Source of the DNA: Sitta carolinensis
Taxonomy: Eukaryota > Chordata > Aves > Passeriformes > Sittidae
Assembly (NCBI GenBank): GCA_032173965.1
Contig: CM063285.1
Coordinates: forward strand, 24,587,660-24,651,659
Length of the DNA stretch: 64,000 bases
Reading direction: 5' to 3'
This document shows positions 40,031-50,795 of this stretch, piece by piece (the first letter of the stretch is position 1; every line of letters begins with the position of its first letter). A program made the position numbers and the translations under genes. The notes under the pieces were generated by a model. It saw nothing but the letters and a program-made list of their open reading frames with translations. It was not told the origin of the DNA and did no database searches.

Positions 40031-40130
40031 CCAGTGGTTTCCAAACTTTGGTCTGCATTCCAGCCTAGTGGGCTGTCTTTAGTAGTGTTTGGCTGGTCTG
40101 TGGTCTGCAGCAGAACCTGTGGTTAGCTGG
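40031..40130 (+). mobile_element. Possible hAT (Charlie-like) transposon terminus
   Basis: cagtggtttccaaactttgg closely resembles the terminal inverted repeat of Charlie-type hAT elements, which begin cagtggtt.t.aaacttt and are usually followed by a tctgca.. phrase, also present here. I did not find the matching right terminus or an 8-bp target duplication. This would therefore be a one-ended remnant, and chance similarity is possible. Confidence 0.2.
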
Positions 40131-42329
40131 GCCTCCATTAGGAAGAAAATTTTCTGGCTAGTAGCACAGGCCCTTCCAAACTGTGTGATCCTTAGCCCCT
40201 GCAACACACCAGAATCCCGTGTTAGAGTTTTTGCAGGTATGAATAAGCTGCAGAGGTAAAAATGATAGAGACATGTTCTCATGAAACCTGTGAATAAGTG
40301 AGAGGAATTCAAGCCACCTGGACAATCTGGACACTAGTGATTTATAACTTTGGGTGGTAACATCTAAAATTTTACATTTTTATTTTTAATTAAAAATAAC
40401 TAAAAAGCTCCATCTTAGAGTCAGTCCTGTCATGTGGAGTGGTGTAAGACACCAACAGATATCATAGGCAGATTTTTTTTCCAAACCTAGTTTGTGCTGT
40501 CTTTGAACAAACTTAACAGTTGGCCACATAGCAATTGGTAGCTGTAGTAGTAGGTGATTTGCCTTTTTAAGGCTATTTTCAGCAACTAGAGGAAAGCCAG
40601 TCATTTTTATATGTTCAATTCACAGCTTATAGCGGAGGTAGTTTGGAAACTTTCAACTAAAGTAGAACATTCACCAACATTTCCAACTTTCTGTTCTGCT
40701 TCTCTTCTCTTTTCTTTTCTTTCCTTGGCATCCCTACAATGGCACTCTACCTCCACTCATCCTTTCATACACTCTAGCTTTGGCCCTTCTCTTTTTCTTT
40801 GACTTCAGCTTTGGTTTCTGCCTTTGATTCCCTTCTCACCCTCTTTCCTGTCCTCTCTCATATTTGCAGCTCCTATAAACTTGCTGCATTTCCAGATATG
40901 CCTTCTTCTTGTCCTGGCTGTGCAGGTAATTTCTTTTACTCCATTGCCTCTCTGCCTGGAGTGCACTGAGAGTGGAAGAGCTTTGCTCTCATGTGTGTCC
41001 TTTCCAGAGACTGCTCTCTTGCTATCTATTCCTTCAAAAACTCCTTGTTCAGCTCCTTGTAGCTCTAGATCGAAACATGTTCTTCTGACAGACTTTTTGG
41101 GGACTAACTAATTCTTGTATGTACACTCCGAGCATGTACAATATGCACTTTTGTAAAGACTTTTGGTTAAATATAGCTTCAAGTATGTTGCCATTGCTTT
41201 GGTAACCTCGTGAAAGTACAAGTGCGCCAAACAAATACACAAAGAAGAGAATATCTTTATATCCCAGGTATTTGAAACAAATTTAGAAAATGTTTCTTTG
41301 TGAAAAAAGAGTTAGTAAGCAGAACTTCCATTATAAAATGTACTTTTTTTTTTGCCAGAAGGTTTGGCTCCACTGTAAATAACTTTTCAGTGTGTACATT
41401 TGCATTTTTTTGCACAACAGTATGGATGCAACATTGTGTCTTCACTTTCCACCTGTGATTTGCTTATGTTCAGCACATCATTCTCCATGGAGATGTTGCC
41501 AGAAGATGGGGTTTTCAAAACCTGAAGAAATATGGAATAATTTTCTGTCTAAGTGAAAAGCCGTAGCTCGACTCACTATAGCTAAAGAACAGGAAAAAAA
41601 ATAACACTTTAAAAATAAATTCAGGTTTAGTTACAAATACCCCACAAGTCATGCACTAATGTCTGTCAAACCTACCTGCATTTTACACTCCTTTGATAGT
41701 GACATAAACCCACCATTACAGTTGCTTCACTTTAAACTCTTAATAAATTACTTGCTGCAGTGTATCTCAAGGGAGAAATAAATCACTGACCTAAATGCTA
41801 ATTTCATCCTCACCAAGTGTTTGCATGAGGCTGATTATGTCAGTGTAGTCCCATAACTAGCAAAAACTGAGGGCTCCCCTATCCAGACTTACAGCCTCCA
41901 CATGAGCAAGGCCCAATTTAAGGCCCAATTTAAGGCCCAGGTTTTGTTTTATGAGCTGAACTTAATGCAAATGTAACTGTGACACAATGAATTGGGACAA
42001 ATACTTTTAAAATCCTTACACATACAGCAACCTATGTGTAACACAGGGAAAGAAGTCATCTGGCTTGCAAGGGGGGATGAATATGCCTTTGATACAGTCC
42101 TCTCCAGAGCCTTGAGGGATACTGGTACTTTTGCAAGACTTGCTGCCATGACGAGGCTCACAAGGAGTCAAAGCAAACACTTTACATTGTGTGTACATAC
42201 ATAAATGTGTAAAGGTTGTACTTTCTGGTCACAAAACGGAGGAAGCAGGCTGTGTTCATGAAGTCCTTTTTATCCAATATACTTGCCTGCTTCCTGAGCA
42301 TGCCATAAGGAGCTTACCTTGTTGAGGAA
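40131..42329. other. Non-coding stretch, no gene seen
   Basis: Contains C/T-rich sequence at 40,680-41,060 that keeps a 95-codon plus-strand frame open by composition. It also holds a 12-bp tandem repeat at 41,908. No gene signature was seen. Confidence 0.5.
41908..41939. repeat. 12-bp tandem repeat, 2.7 copies
   Basis: The unit aaggcccaattt is perfect in two full copies followed by a partial aaggccca. The perfect identity suggests a recent expansion. Confidence 0.9.
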
Positions 42330-43110
42330 CCTCACCCCCTCAAGGGGACAACATTCCCCATCCTGTGTCTGCGCTCCGACATGCTGGGTGTCTTTTATTT
42401 GTTTTCTTTCCTGGTGATACTACCCCTCTTGGGGCAGACGCTTTAGTGAGATGGATCGCACTCAGGTAACTGGCAGTTCAAGGAAGTCCTTCCCCGGGTT
42501 GTTTACACCAAGGCGTTTTAGAGCAGCCATTTAGCTTCCACCCCGCCCCACCCCGCTGACCAGCTGTAAGTGTAAAGGCCGCCAGTGGGCCTGCAGGTCG
42601 CTGATAAACTAAACCCCCATTTGGCAGGCAAGGAAGCCAGAACGATAAGGATGTTGATTTATGTTTTATCTGTCACTACATTTTCAGTAAAGTTGGGCAG
42701 CGAGCCTTAACGAAGCGAAGGCTGTTATCACCTCTCCTTAGCCCTTTAAGTGCAGCAGGCTCTTTGGTGTCTCTCGCTGAATGCCGCTTTGTTAATTGCG
42801 ACGGTAAACAGGACACAGCGCTGACCATCGCCGTGCTTCGCTCAGGCGGCACTTACCACAAAACCACTGGGTTTAGGAAAGGAGCCTGAGTCCAAGGGGA
42901 GTCACACACCAAAGAGGATTCGTAGAAGTACTCAGTATTTCCTGGACTTGCTTCTATCATTTAAAATGTATTGCATACCTTGAAGAGAGTGTAATGGCTG
43001 GCTTAATTAGAGATAACTTCACTGAAGTGGCCGTAGTTACCATTTATGTCAGCGGTGAATGCGCCCTTTAACGCCGTGCCCCTCAGGTACGGCCGTTCAA
43101 CGTAGGGAAA
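42330..43110. promoter_or_regulatory. CpG-enriched patch with clustered GATA motifs
   Basis: I count roughly 35 CpG dinucleotides over about 780 bp, far above the near-absence elsewhere, although GC content is moderate and this is not a classic CpG island. GATA words occur at 42,603-42,607 (gataa), 42,644-42,649 (gataag), 42,666-42,670 and 42,725-42,729 (ttatc, minus strand). A CTG lies nine bases before the first, close to the known TAL1-GATA composite spacing, and a cagctg E-box lies just upstream. I infer a hypomethylated enhancer or a weak distal promoter. There is no TATA box or convincing exon. Confidence 0.35.
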
Positions 43111-46100
43111 ACCTGACAACATTCATTACCGGTGAAATAAATGTGAATTATATGTATGATTAGGTACCATTTTCCCCTCATTTTGGATATGTGAGCACTA
43201 TTTTTCTGAAAGCATTGTAAGATTTTACACATTATATTTAATGGCAAACACATTTTTAGTTTTGTGAAGCACCACATGCTTCTTGGGGCCAGTAGAAGTG
43301 CCCACAGAGAAGAGGGTGGAAAGATCTGGGAGAGAAATGCAAGCAGTAAAATATTAAAGTATTCTGACAAAACCAGAACATGGAAAATCTGAAAAAATCC
43401 ACCCTAAGCAATTCTTGTTACATCCTATGCAGAAGGCTAAAAATACAGATTTTTCTTTTCCTTTGTCCCCTTTTATTTTCTTTTCCTTTTTTCTTATTTC
43501 TCTCCCTCTCCCCAAATATTTCATCTTACCTTTCAAGTCTGTCATTGTATTTCTTTCTAAACAAATCTAGAAAGAGAAAAAGGAGCTAGTTCCTGCTTGA
43601 GGTCAGTGGGAACTTTGCCATTGACTTTAAATAGGTCCAGAAGCAGGCCCAACAGAGCATTTTATAGCTTCCTTTATTTATCTTAGGTTTTATTTTGAGC
43701 AATGTGTCTTTTGTATGACTGCATTATTTCCACAACGAACACCATAATGATGGCCTCATATACATTATTATATACACACGTACTGAACAAAGCATTATTG
43801 ATAGTTATGCTCTTTTAAACAAGAATAAAAGACAGCTATGAAAGTACAGCACAAGGATGCTTTTATGGTGCAGATTCCATAAGTCTCTGCATGGTGCTAC
43901 TCCATACCAATTGTCAAGAAATTTGTTGATTACTGGGAAACAGGTGATTAAAAAGTAGTAATTAATGCTTTAGTCTAGGAAGCCAGGCCTGCAGTTCATC
44001 AGGTTTTGTAAATGATGCCCACAGTTGATCTGTTCTTCCTGAGAGAAATGGTAGAATGAATCACTGTTCTCCAACTGGAATATGGCAGGAACTGTACTGA
44101 AATGCTTGAGCTTAGTATCTCTAGGCTAATGGGCCAAGGATAACAATACAAGGTTTGGCAGAAATCTGACTGATAACCAGGGATATCAGCTACGGAGTGT
44201 GGTGGCCATTTGTTACACAAGATTCAGATGAACAAAAGGTGGAAGGGACTATTTCTGTTATTTGTTGATGACAGTTATGAATCTTGGGTTCTTTTCAAAG
44301 CTGTCTCCAATGAATCCCCAAAGGGTCATCTCATACATCAAGATAATTTATCACAATTACAAATGTACTGTATTAAAACCATACCAACAATGTAAATACA
44401 AGAAAGAAATGAAGATGGTTTTGCTATAAAAGTGGCTGCTGCCATGAATTAGAACCACCAGCCTCTCTCTGTCTTGTCAAAAAATAAGGTAGACTCCCAG
44501 CTGGATAAAAGCTTCAGCTCTCAGAGATCTGGCAATGAGGATGGATCAAAGGAATATTTTTCCCTCATGGTCATTATGAGAGATCCTCTGGATCAGCTGT
44601 ATTTAGGACAGACTAGCCTGAGAGTGCAGCACCCCTTTCACCCAAGTGAAAAGGGCCAGCTGAACTGTGTGGGAGTGTTGCAGGAACCAGAAGGTTGTTG
44701 TGTCCATTCCCTTCAGTTAGCTGAAGTTAAAAATCAATTTTCCTTCCAGTTAGTGTAGTTATGTTACTTGTAGGGCAGCATTGATGCTGCTGGGTTTGTA
44801 TTCCACAATAAGTTACAGCAGCTGTCTGGAGAACATATAACCTATTTACTTCTGGTTGTCACGGAAAGAAATCTACTGCTTGGCAAAACAGAAGCATTTA
44901 TGGAAAGCCCTGGGTGAGGAGAGGCTGCAGAGCTTGCAGCAGCTGAAATCCTGCCCTCTGAACAGAGGCACACAGACAGTGCCCTGCACGCAGGGTGAAA
45001 GACCAGCTCTTGGCAACATACACAGTGGGATTGGTGCTTGCACCCAAAAAACATTTCTGAGGATGAAAGAAACCTGTAGTCATTAGTTACCACAAAAATA
45101 TACTGTTGGCAACCAGTTGTCACTCTAGCAACCTCAAGAGAAGAAACAACTGCTTGCTGAATGAGAAGCCCTGGCTGCAGCAGAACAGACTAGTGTATTT
45201 GTTGCGCTGGAGCTGAGTAAGATATTTTATAAATATAATCTATTTTTTAAATTGATAATTTCCCACAAGCCAACATGGCTAATCTACAGTATATATGCTT
45301 TCCCAGGTATTTACTGAAAGCTTTCTGCAAACGTATTTTCAGTGTTTGTAATAAATTTGCCTGCACACATAGGTTTCCGGAGTTTTTATTATTTATTTGT
45401 GGCAGAACAAATAAATCTCTAAGGATTTAGATCTTACAAAAATATATAATGTGGAAATGCCATATGTTCTTGCACCAGCTCTGGTGTCTGATTTTTTCAA
45501 GCTTTCCTACCATTAAACTGGATATTCACAGAAAATTGATTGAGAAAGGGTGTCAATAACACTGAAATAAATCCAGTATTTTATTCAAATGGTTATCCAG
45601 GAACAGTTTTGGGCCACTTTCCCAATTCTTATTAAAATAGTAAAAAATGAGAGAAAGAAGTCCTCTCATCCATTTATGAGTTATGCCACTTTAAAAGTCG
45701 CTATATTCCATTACACAATCCCCCACCCACTTGTTTGCCCAAATGCAGTTTGCTACTAGATGGATCTAGAGCAGCTGCCTTGCCCCAGAACAGCTGCTGG
45801 TGCTCTATATTTGCAGCTTCCTTTTGCTCTCTGATACTCCATAAAACTGTTTATATTCCCTGTAAAAGTATTTTCACTCTGTTTTCTTAGTGACCATGCA
45901 CCACAAATATTCTCTTTACCACTAACAATCATGAAATGAAAATGTTTACAAAACTTTATTTAGTGCCAGTACCTAATAAACTATAGAAATGCTCTGAAGT
46001 GAATGTGTGTATGCTATGTGTGTATGTATATATGAATGAAGTATTTACCTAATTTTTCTGTGCAGCAGAGAGGTGGTGATGTACTTTTACTAGCACTACT

Positions 46101-46510
46101 CCAAGATTGCGTGCATTTGGTGTCTACTGCCTGGTTTTATAACTCTTTGAAGTTTATTTATGGTCTGTGGAAGAACTGACATGTGAACTAAGCTAACTAT
46201 TTTTGCAGCTTTTTTTGGAGCCTTGGCCATATCTATTCAAGATCATGTGTTTATGCCACATCAATGCAAACTTGTTGTTTTTCCTACCTCAGATCGGGTA
46301 GTCGAGCTAGTTTGTCCTGCACTGTTTTGATGCTTCTCATCATAAACCATCTGCACTTTTCTTCCTGCATTGCTGTAACCTGATGTGTTCTGAAAGAGAA
46401 ATTGTCCCACAGCTTCAATTAAAGTGACACATTTGAAAATATTTGATTCAGTATTAGGAGGGCAATTGTTTGCCTTTTAAAGAACTCTGCTTTGTAAGAG
46501 GGAATCACAG
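43111..46510. other. Non-coding stretch, no gene seen
   Basis: Mostly unique AT-rich sequence. 44,470-44,760 and 44,840-45,120 are less AT-rich and open over 90-odd codons (plus 44,474-44,758; minus 44,842-45,123), but each is open on more than one frame or strand, and I recognise no domain. Confidence 0.45.
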
Positions 46511-46970
46511 CTCATTTTAGTTCATTGAATTAACTGCTGCTACCCCAAGAGTCTGAGGTAGACTTGTTTGCTCTTCTGTTTGCAGCTGGCTTGTCATTCT
46601 CACATGATACACAGGGTGACTGAGCAACACTTGGTAGCTTTCACCCATTCTTTTGTTACTTTCATTTGGTATCTCACACTGTGTGTACCCCCAATGCCAA
46701 ATCCTCTTTATCAAGCTCACAAAAACAGGCTCTGATGTGCTGCCAGCAGGAACAAAGTGCAACGGGGTGAAGTCTTGGATGGGAAAGCTTTGGTTCTGCA
46801 CAGAAAGTGTGCAGCATACTTTACTCATACCCAGCAGCAGCAGGATTTGCCCTCTAGCTGAATATGCTTTCGATGCAGGGCAGGATTTAGGCAGAACCAC
46901 CACAGTACCCCATCCCTCTGGACTTCAGGGACTGAGAAATGGATACTTTACCTATTGTTTTTGATATATT
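46511..46970. other. Patch open on both strands, no gene recognised
   Basis: A 128-codon minus-strand frame (46,517-46,903) is the longest in the window that does not owe its length to simple repeat, and a 103-codon plus-strand frame (46,653-46,964) overlaps it. The peptides are of mixed composition without a signal peptide, zinc-finger or transmembrane pattern I can defend. It could be an exon of an unrecognised gene, an old retroelement piece or chance. I assign no function. Confidence 0.2.
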
Positions 46971-47617
46971 TAAAGCATGTAGTTTGGCTTAGAATATTTA
47001 TTGCTTTTCATGTGATCCTGAAATTCATGACTGCTGTCAGCAGAGTATATGTATTTCTTTTATGCCTAAACTGTTCCCATGGTTTGTGTGTGTTACAGAG
47101 ATTTTTGGTTCAGTGCTTTTTTACTAACATATAAGTGAATAATAATAAATAGATGGATTCCATATTCTTATACATTCTGATAATCTTGTAAAAGGGACTT
47201 TTTCTATTATGATGTTTTTCTACTTAATAATTTGTTTTACACTGCAAACCAAGGACATAACTCAGAAGCCTTCAGTTGGGTGTAGTGTTTCAGTTCCTTT
47301 CCTGCCCTCATCAAGTGCAGGAACCAGCACTACACAGAGACAGACTGGGAAAACTTTATTTCAAAAATACATCTCTGTCGCCTCCTGCGTTACAAGGGTC
47401 TCACACTCAAAAAATTAGAGACGTTTATCTTTCTCAGCAACTAAGGGTCAGTCTACAGAGGTACCAAAAATGTTGCCTGCCACCACTAACAACACTGCCA
47501 GAAGCACTGCCAGACCTTATGCTCTCTTAACTGGATCTCACAACAGTTAATATATAAACTCAGATAATAATAAACTATGTTCTGACAGATGACTTTGGGC
47601 TAAAAGAGTCTGCAACA
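46971..47617. other. Non-coding stretch, no gene seen
   Basis: Unique sequence with short overlapping plus-strand open frames (47,209-47,530) and no motif. Confidence 0.45.
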
Positions 47618-47627
47618 AGATAATATG

Positions 47628-47671
<44 letters not shown>

Positions 47672-47926
47672 GGGATCTCTGTAGCTGACCTATTCTTAAA
47701 ATTGAATTTTGTGGTGTGGAGACTTTTGAGCCTTCAAAACAAAAACTTTCAAATTGTTCATGAAACTCACCTCTATATCTCTTTGTCTGATGATAACTAC
47801 CTTCCATTTAAAATGGCATTTGATTCCAATATCTCTTGACAGTTAAGAGGTTCTTTTCCTTTGGAGGATTAAAGACATTGCACCTGCTCCTCTTCTTCTT
47901 TTTATAAGGCATAAACAGATAATATG
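47618..47926 (-). mobile_element. Possible short poly(A) retrocopy with target duplication
   Basis: The 10-mer agataatatg occurs at 47,618-47,627 and again at 47,917-47,926. One base after the left copy there are 38 consecutive T. Read on the minus strand this is duplication, about 250 bp of body, poly(A)38, duplication, which is the layout left by target-primed insertion of a polyadenylated RNA. The body holds a minus-strand open reading of about 80 codons broken by one stop. I recognise no parent gene and see no AATAAA just before the A run. CR1 does not make poly(A) tails, so such copies are uncommon in birds. A chance 10-mer beside an expanded T run is the alternative. Confidence 0.35.
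47629..47666. repeat. Poly(T) run, 38 nt
   Basis: Thirty-eight consecutive T without interruption. On the minus strand this would be the poly(A) tail of the possible retrocopy that encloses it. Confidence 0.95.
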
Positions 47927-49151
47927 TAATATTTTTACCTGGTATTCTTCCACGACATTCATGTTACAGCAGGTACCTCTATAATTCAATTAAGATACCA
48001 CAGATTGGCTTCTGTGCACTGAAGAACAGGGTTTGTGTTTCTGCGAGTTCCTCTTTGTCTTTGGGAAAGTAGCCAGAGCTACCTCATGCACCCTAAATTT
48101 AGAGGGACTTTTGTTTGTTAAAGCAAAACTTTTTTGTTATTCAGTTCAGAATATCTGATACTATAAAATGTGTGTGGGAGATGGTTTTATCTCTTAAGTA
48201 TCCTTATCCATAGCTTCAGGAATAACTAACTTTTCCTTTAAATCTGTAGACTGCATATGTTTTAGATTAGTTTCATTTGTGTTTTTGTAGGTTTTATGAG
48301 TTTTTTTAAAATAATTTTCCTGTTTTCTGAGTAAATTATATGAAACATCTGCCCTAAATTTAATCTATCAAGCTCATAAAGGGAAAAGGCAGACGTTTTA
48401 TGAGTGATATTATAAAATTTAGATAATTATCTTGTTTGCTTTAGCAGTTTCTATTTTGGGCTCTGTACAGTATTCTTCCATTAAAAGACAATTTTTATAT
48501 GGTGTACTGGTCAAGGAGAACAGTCAGTGATCACATAAAAAAGTACGTTTAATAGTGATCCCATTAATCAGTAATATTCTGTGTATTTTTAACAGAACTA
48601 TACTTATTTTGTAAGCATAAACCTAATCTCAAGCCTCCTATATGGTTCTCAGATTAAAAAAGGAAGAAAAATCTCTGTATAGGCAGCATATAATTCCCGT
48701 AACCTTCACTAGCTGTGCAACTCATACACGTTCAAGTAGAATATATAAAGTATGTCTAGAGCAATGAATGCAAGATGGACTTATGGTACCCTTTTCCTCT
48801 GCCATCTGCATCAGTTCAGGGAAGTTTTGCCGTCTTGTATCTACCATACTTACAAATCTTTTTAATGGAAGGTGGAAAATTATTCTGGGGAGACATCACC
48901 ATGTGCACGCCTGTTCTTATCTCCTTTACTAGGCATCTGCCACTGTCTGCTGTCAAAGACAGTATCCTGTGCTAGTGTAAACCTCTGGTATGCCATGATG
49001 TGGTTATCCTTGCTGCTCATGTGCTTATTCCTGCCTTTTATTTGGCTTTTATTTGGTGGTTTTTGGTTTTATTGTTCCAAAGCAGTTACTTAGGGTCAAA
49101 AATGTATGACAAAAATATTTTATTTAAGAAAAGATGCTGATGGTTTAGGTT

Positions 49152-49154
49152 CAC

Positions 49155-49185
<31 letters not shown>

Positions 49186-49208
49186 GGCAAAAAACCCAAC
49201 AAAAAAAA
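49152..49208. repeat. A-rich (AAAAC)n tract
   Basis: Units of caaaa and caaa run into poly(A) with a few interruptions, giving a simple-sequence tract of about 57 bp. Confidence 0.85.
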
Positions 49209-49708
49209 TCACTATAGCTCTCTTTCTTATAGTCATCTGTGAGAACACTCACCAAACAAACCTTATTGGAGTTGTGAGTGATCTTCCTTTTCTCAGAGCT
49301 GGATCACAACCTTTCAAAGCTCATATGGATTCACAGTAATGTTTTGACTATGATGGTGAGACTTCACCTCTTCTGGGCAATTTTTGGTTGACACTTGCTC
49401 CATCTCACCTTATACCTTTTTTAAACTCTTGTGAGTTGTAAATTGCTATTGCTCTTCTAGTTCACATATTTTCTTTATTGATTTCCACAGTACTTTCCTC
49501 AGCCAATGCATGCTCAGCTTGCCTCCTGAGACTTTATGCAGCCTAGGAGGTCTAACATGTCTAGTTAAAGTAGGATCTTTGCTGGCCTAGTGGGAAAGAT
49601 TGATCCTTTCTGGCTTCAAAAACTTTTGCATGTTCTGTAAAAACTAAAAAAGTGACTGAAAACAAAATTCCCCATAGAAATATAAAGAAATATAACAATT
49701 TTTTAGTG

Positions 49709-49770
49709 TTTTTTTTTTTTTTGTGTGTGTGTGTTTTTTTTGTTTTTTTTTTGTTTTTTTTTTTATTTTT
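49709..49770. repeat. Poly(T)/(GT)/poly(T) compound tract
   Basis: Fourteen T, then (GT) units, then T runs separated by single G. A compound low-complexity region. Confidence 0.9.
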
Positions 49771-50433
49771 AGTTAGCAATGTGAAATCAGTGTATCTTTC
49801 TGAGGGCTATTTATTTGCAGAGGAGCTGAGAGGGGAAGGTAAGAGAAGCATGCATGTTATTTTTCAGTGCAGAGAGTCTGCATTTTTCTCCCCCCACTAT
49901 ATATCAGTGGATAGAGAATTCATTCATTTGGGACTTACTAAGTGCTGCCAGAAGGCAACAGAAAATAATAGCAGTACTAAAGGCTTAGCTGTATGAATGA
50001 TATGCAGTTTGTGCCCAGAATCTATTATAGTTTGCTGGAACTTCAGGACATAAGAGACAGATTTTTCAGAATTTCTGTTAATCCAAAGTCTATGCTAACA
50101 GGGCTCCAGGGTCACTAGTTAAAATTCAAATTCTTCCTTATGGGTAGAATATGTTATAGTTAGTATACATTTGGTAGTCCCTGTTCTCATACTAGTAGGT
50201 AGGAGTAACTGAGCTATTTGAAAATATCTGAATATTGTTTCTTGCTTTCTGTTTGAGGATTCTTGATTTCCACACAGTCATCCATGATAGGGTTTTACTA
50301 AAACATTTTTTCAAATTTTTCTGACCACTCATTGCCCTAAATTCAGGGTTTTGTTATCTTCTCTCTGTTGTCTTTGCTGTTATCCCTGCTCCCCGGTTGG
50401 CTACACGGTAATCAGTAGTTTAAATGGAATAAG

Positions 50434-50795
50434 CGCTATAGACCGACCAGGGAGCTCTGTGACCCGACCTGGATTTCCTGCAGCGAGCCGGCAGCACAGT
50501 TTAAGAGGGCAATCGAAGCCGGGATGCCGGTGAGAGGCGCTGCAGCTCTCCCCGCTCCGCAAGCCCCGCGGCACCGTCCGCCCCAGCGGCGCCCGCCCCG
50601 CCGGCTGTGCGCGCCGCCCCGGCTCGTCCCGCAGCCCCTGCCCCTCGCCCGGGCCAGCAGCAGCGCACGGGGGCCCGGGCACTTTGCCTCTCAGCAGCAG
50701 CGGCAGCCTGCTGGCTTAAGCCATGAGGCTGAGTGACAGTAACAGCAAAGTGTCGCTGCCTGCCTTAGGATGTGGCTACTCGCAATTTTTCGCCG
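50434..50795. promoter_or_regulatory. CpG island, candidate promoter or alternative first exon
   Basis: About 33 CpG lie in the 300 bp from 50,440, with very high GC between 50,530 and 50,700, in a region otherwise nearly free of CpG. At least three CCGCCC words (Sp1/KLF-type GC boxes) fall at about 50,577-50,620, and no TATA box is seen. On the plus strand an ATG at 50,524 is followed by CCG and a consensus donor, gtgaga (50,530-50,535). A second ATG at 50,723 opens only 33 codons. Frames of 70 codons (plus) and 93 codons (minus) across the island are by-products of GC content. In birds such islands usually mark promoters. The direction of transcription and the gene cannot be decided from sequence alone. 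Confidence 0.7.

Larger units (their letters stand above)
47927..50433. other. Non-coding stretch, no gene seen
   Basis: AT-rich unique sequence with two low-complexity tracts listed separately. The 114-codon plus-strand frame at 49,652-49,996 is largely poly-T-encoded phenylalanine and is not a gene. Confidence 0.5.

Noticed and set aside
49652..49996. 114-codon frame rich in phenylalanine
   Set aside because: Encoded mainly by poly(T) runs at 49,709-49,770.
50401..50736. Pro/Arg-rich frames of 70 and 93 codons in the CpG island
   Set aside because: High GC removes stop codons on both strands, and the frames overlap in antisense. Treated as a composition effect.
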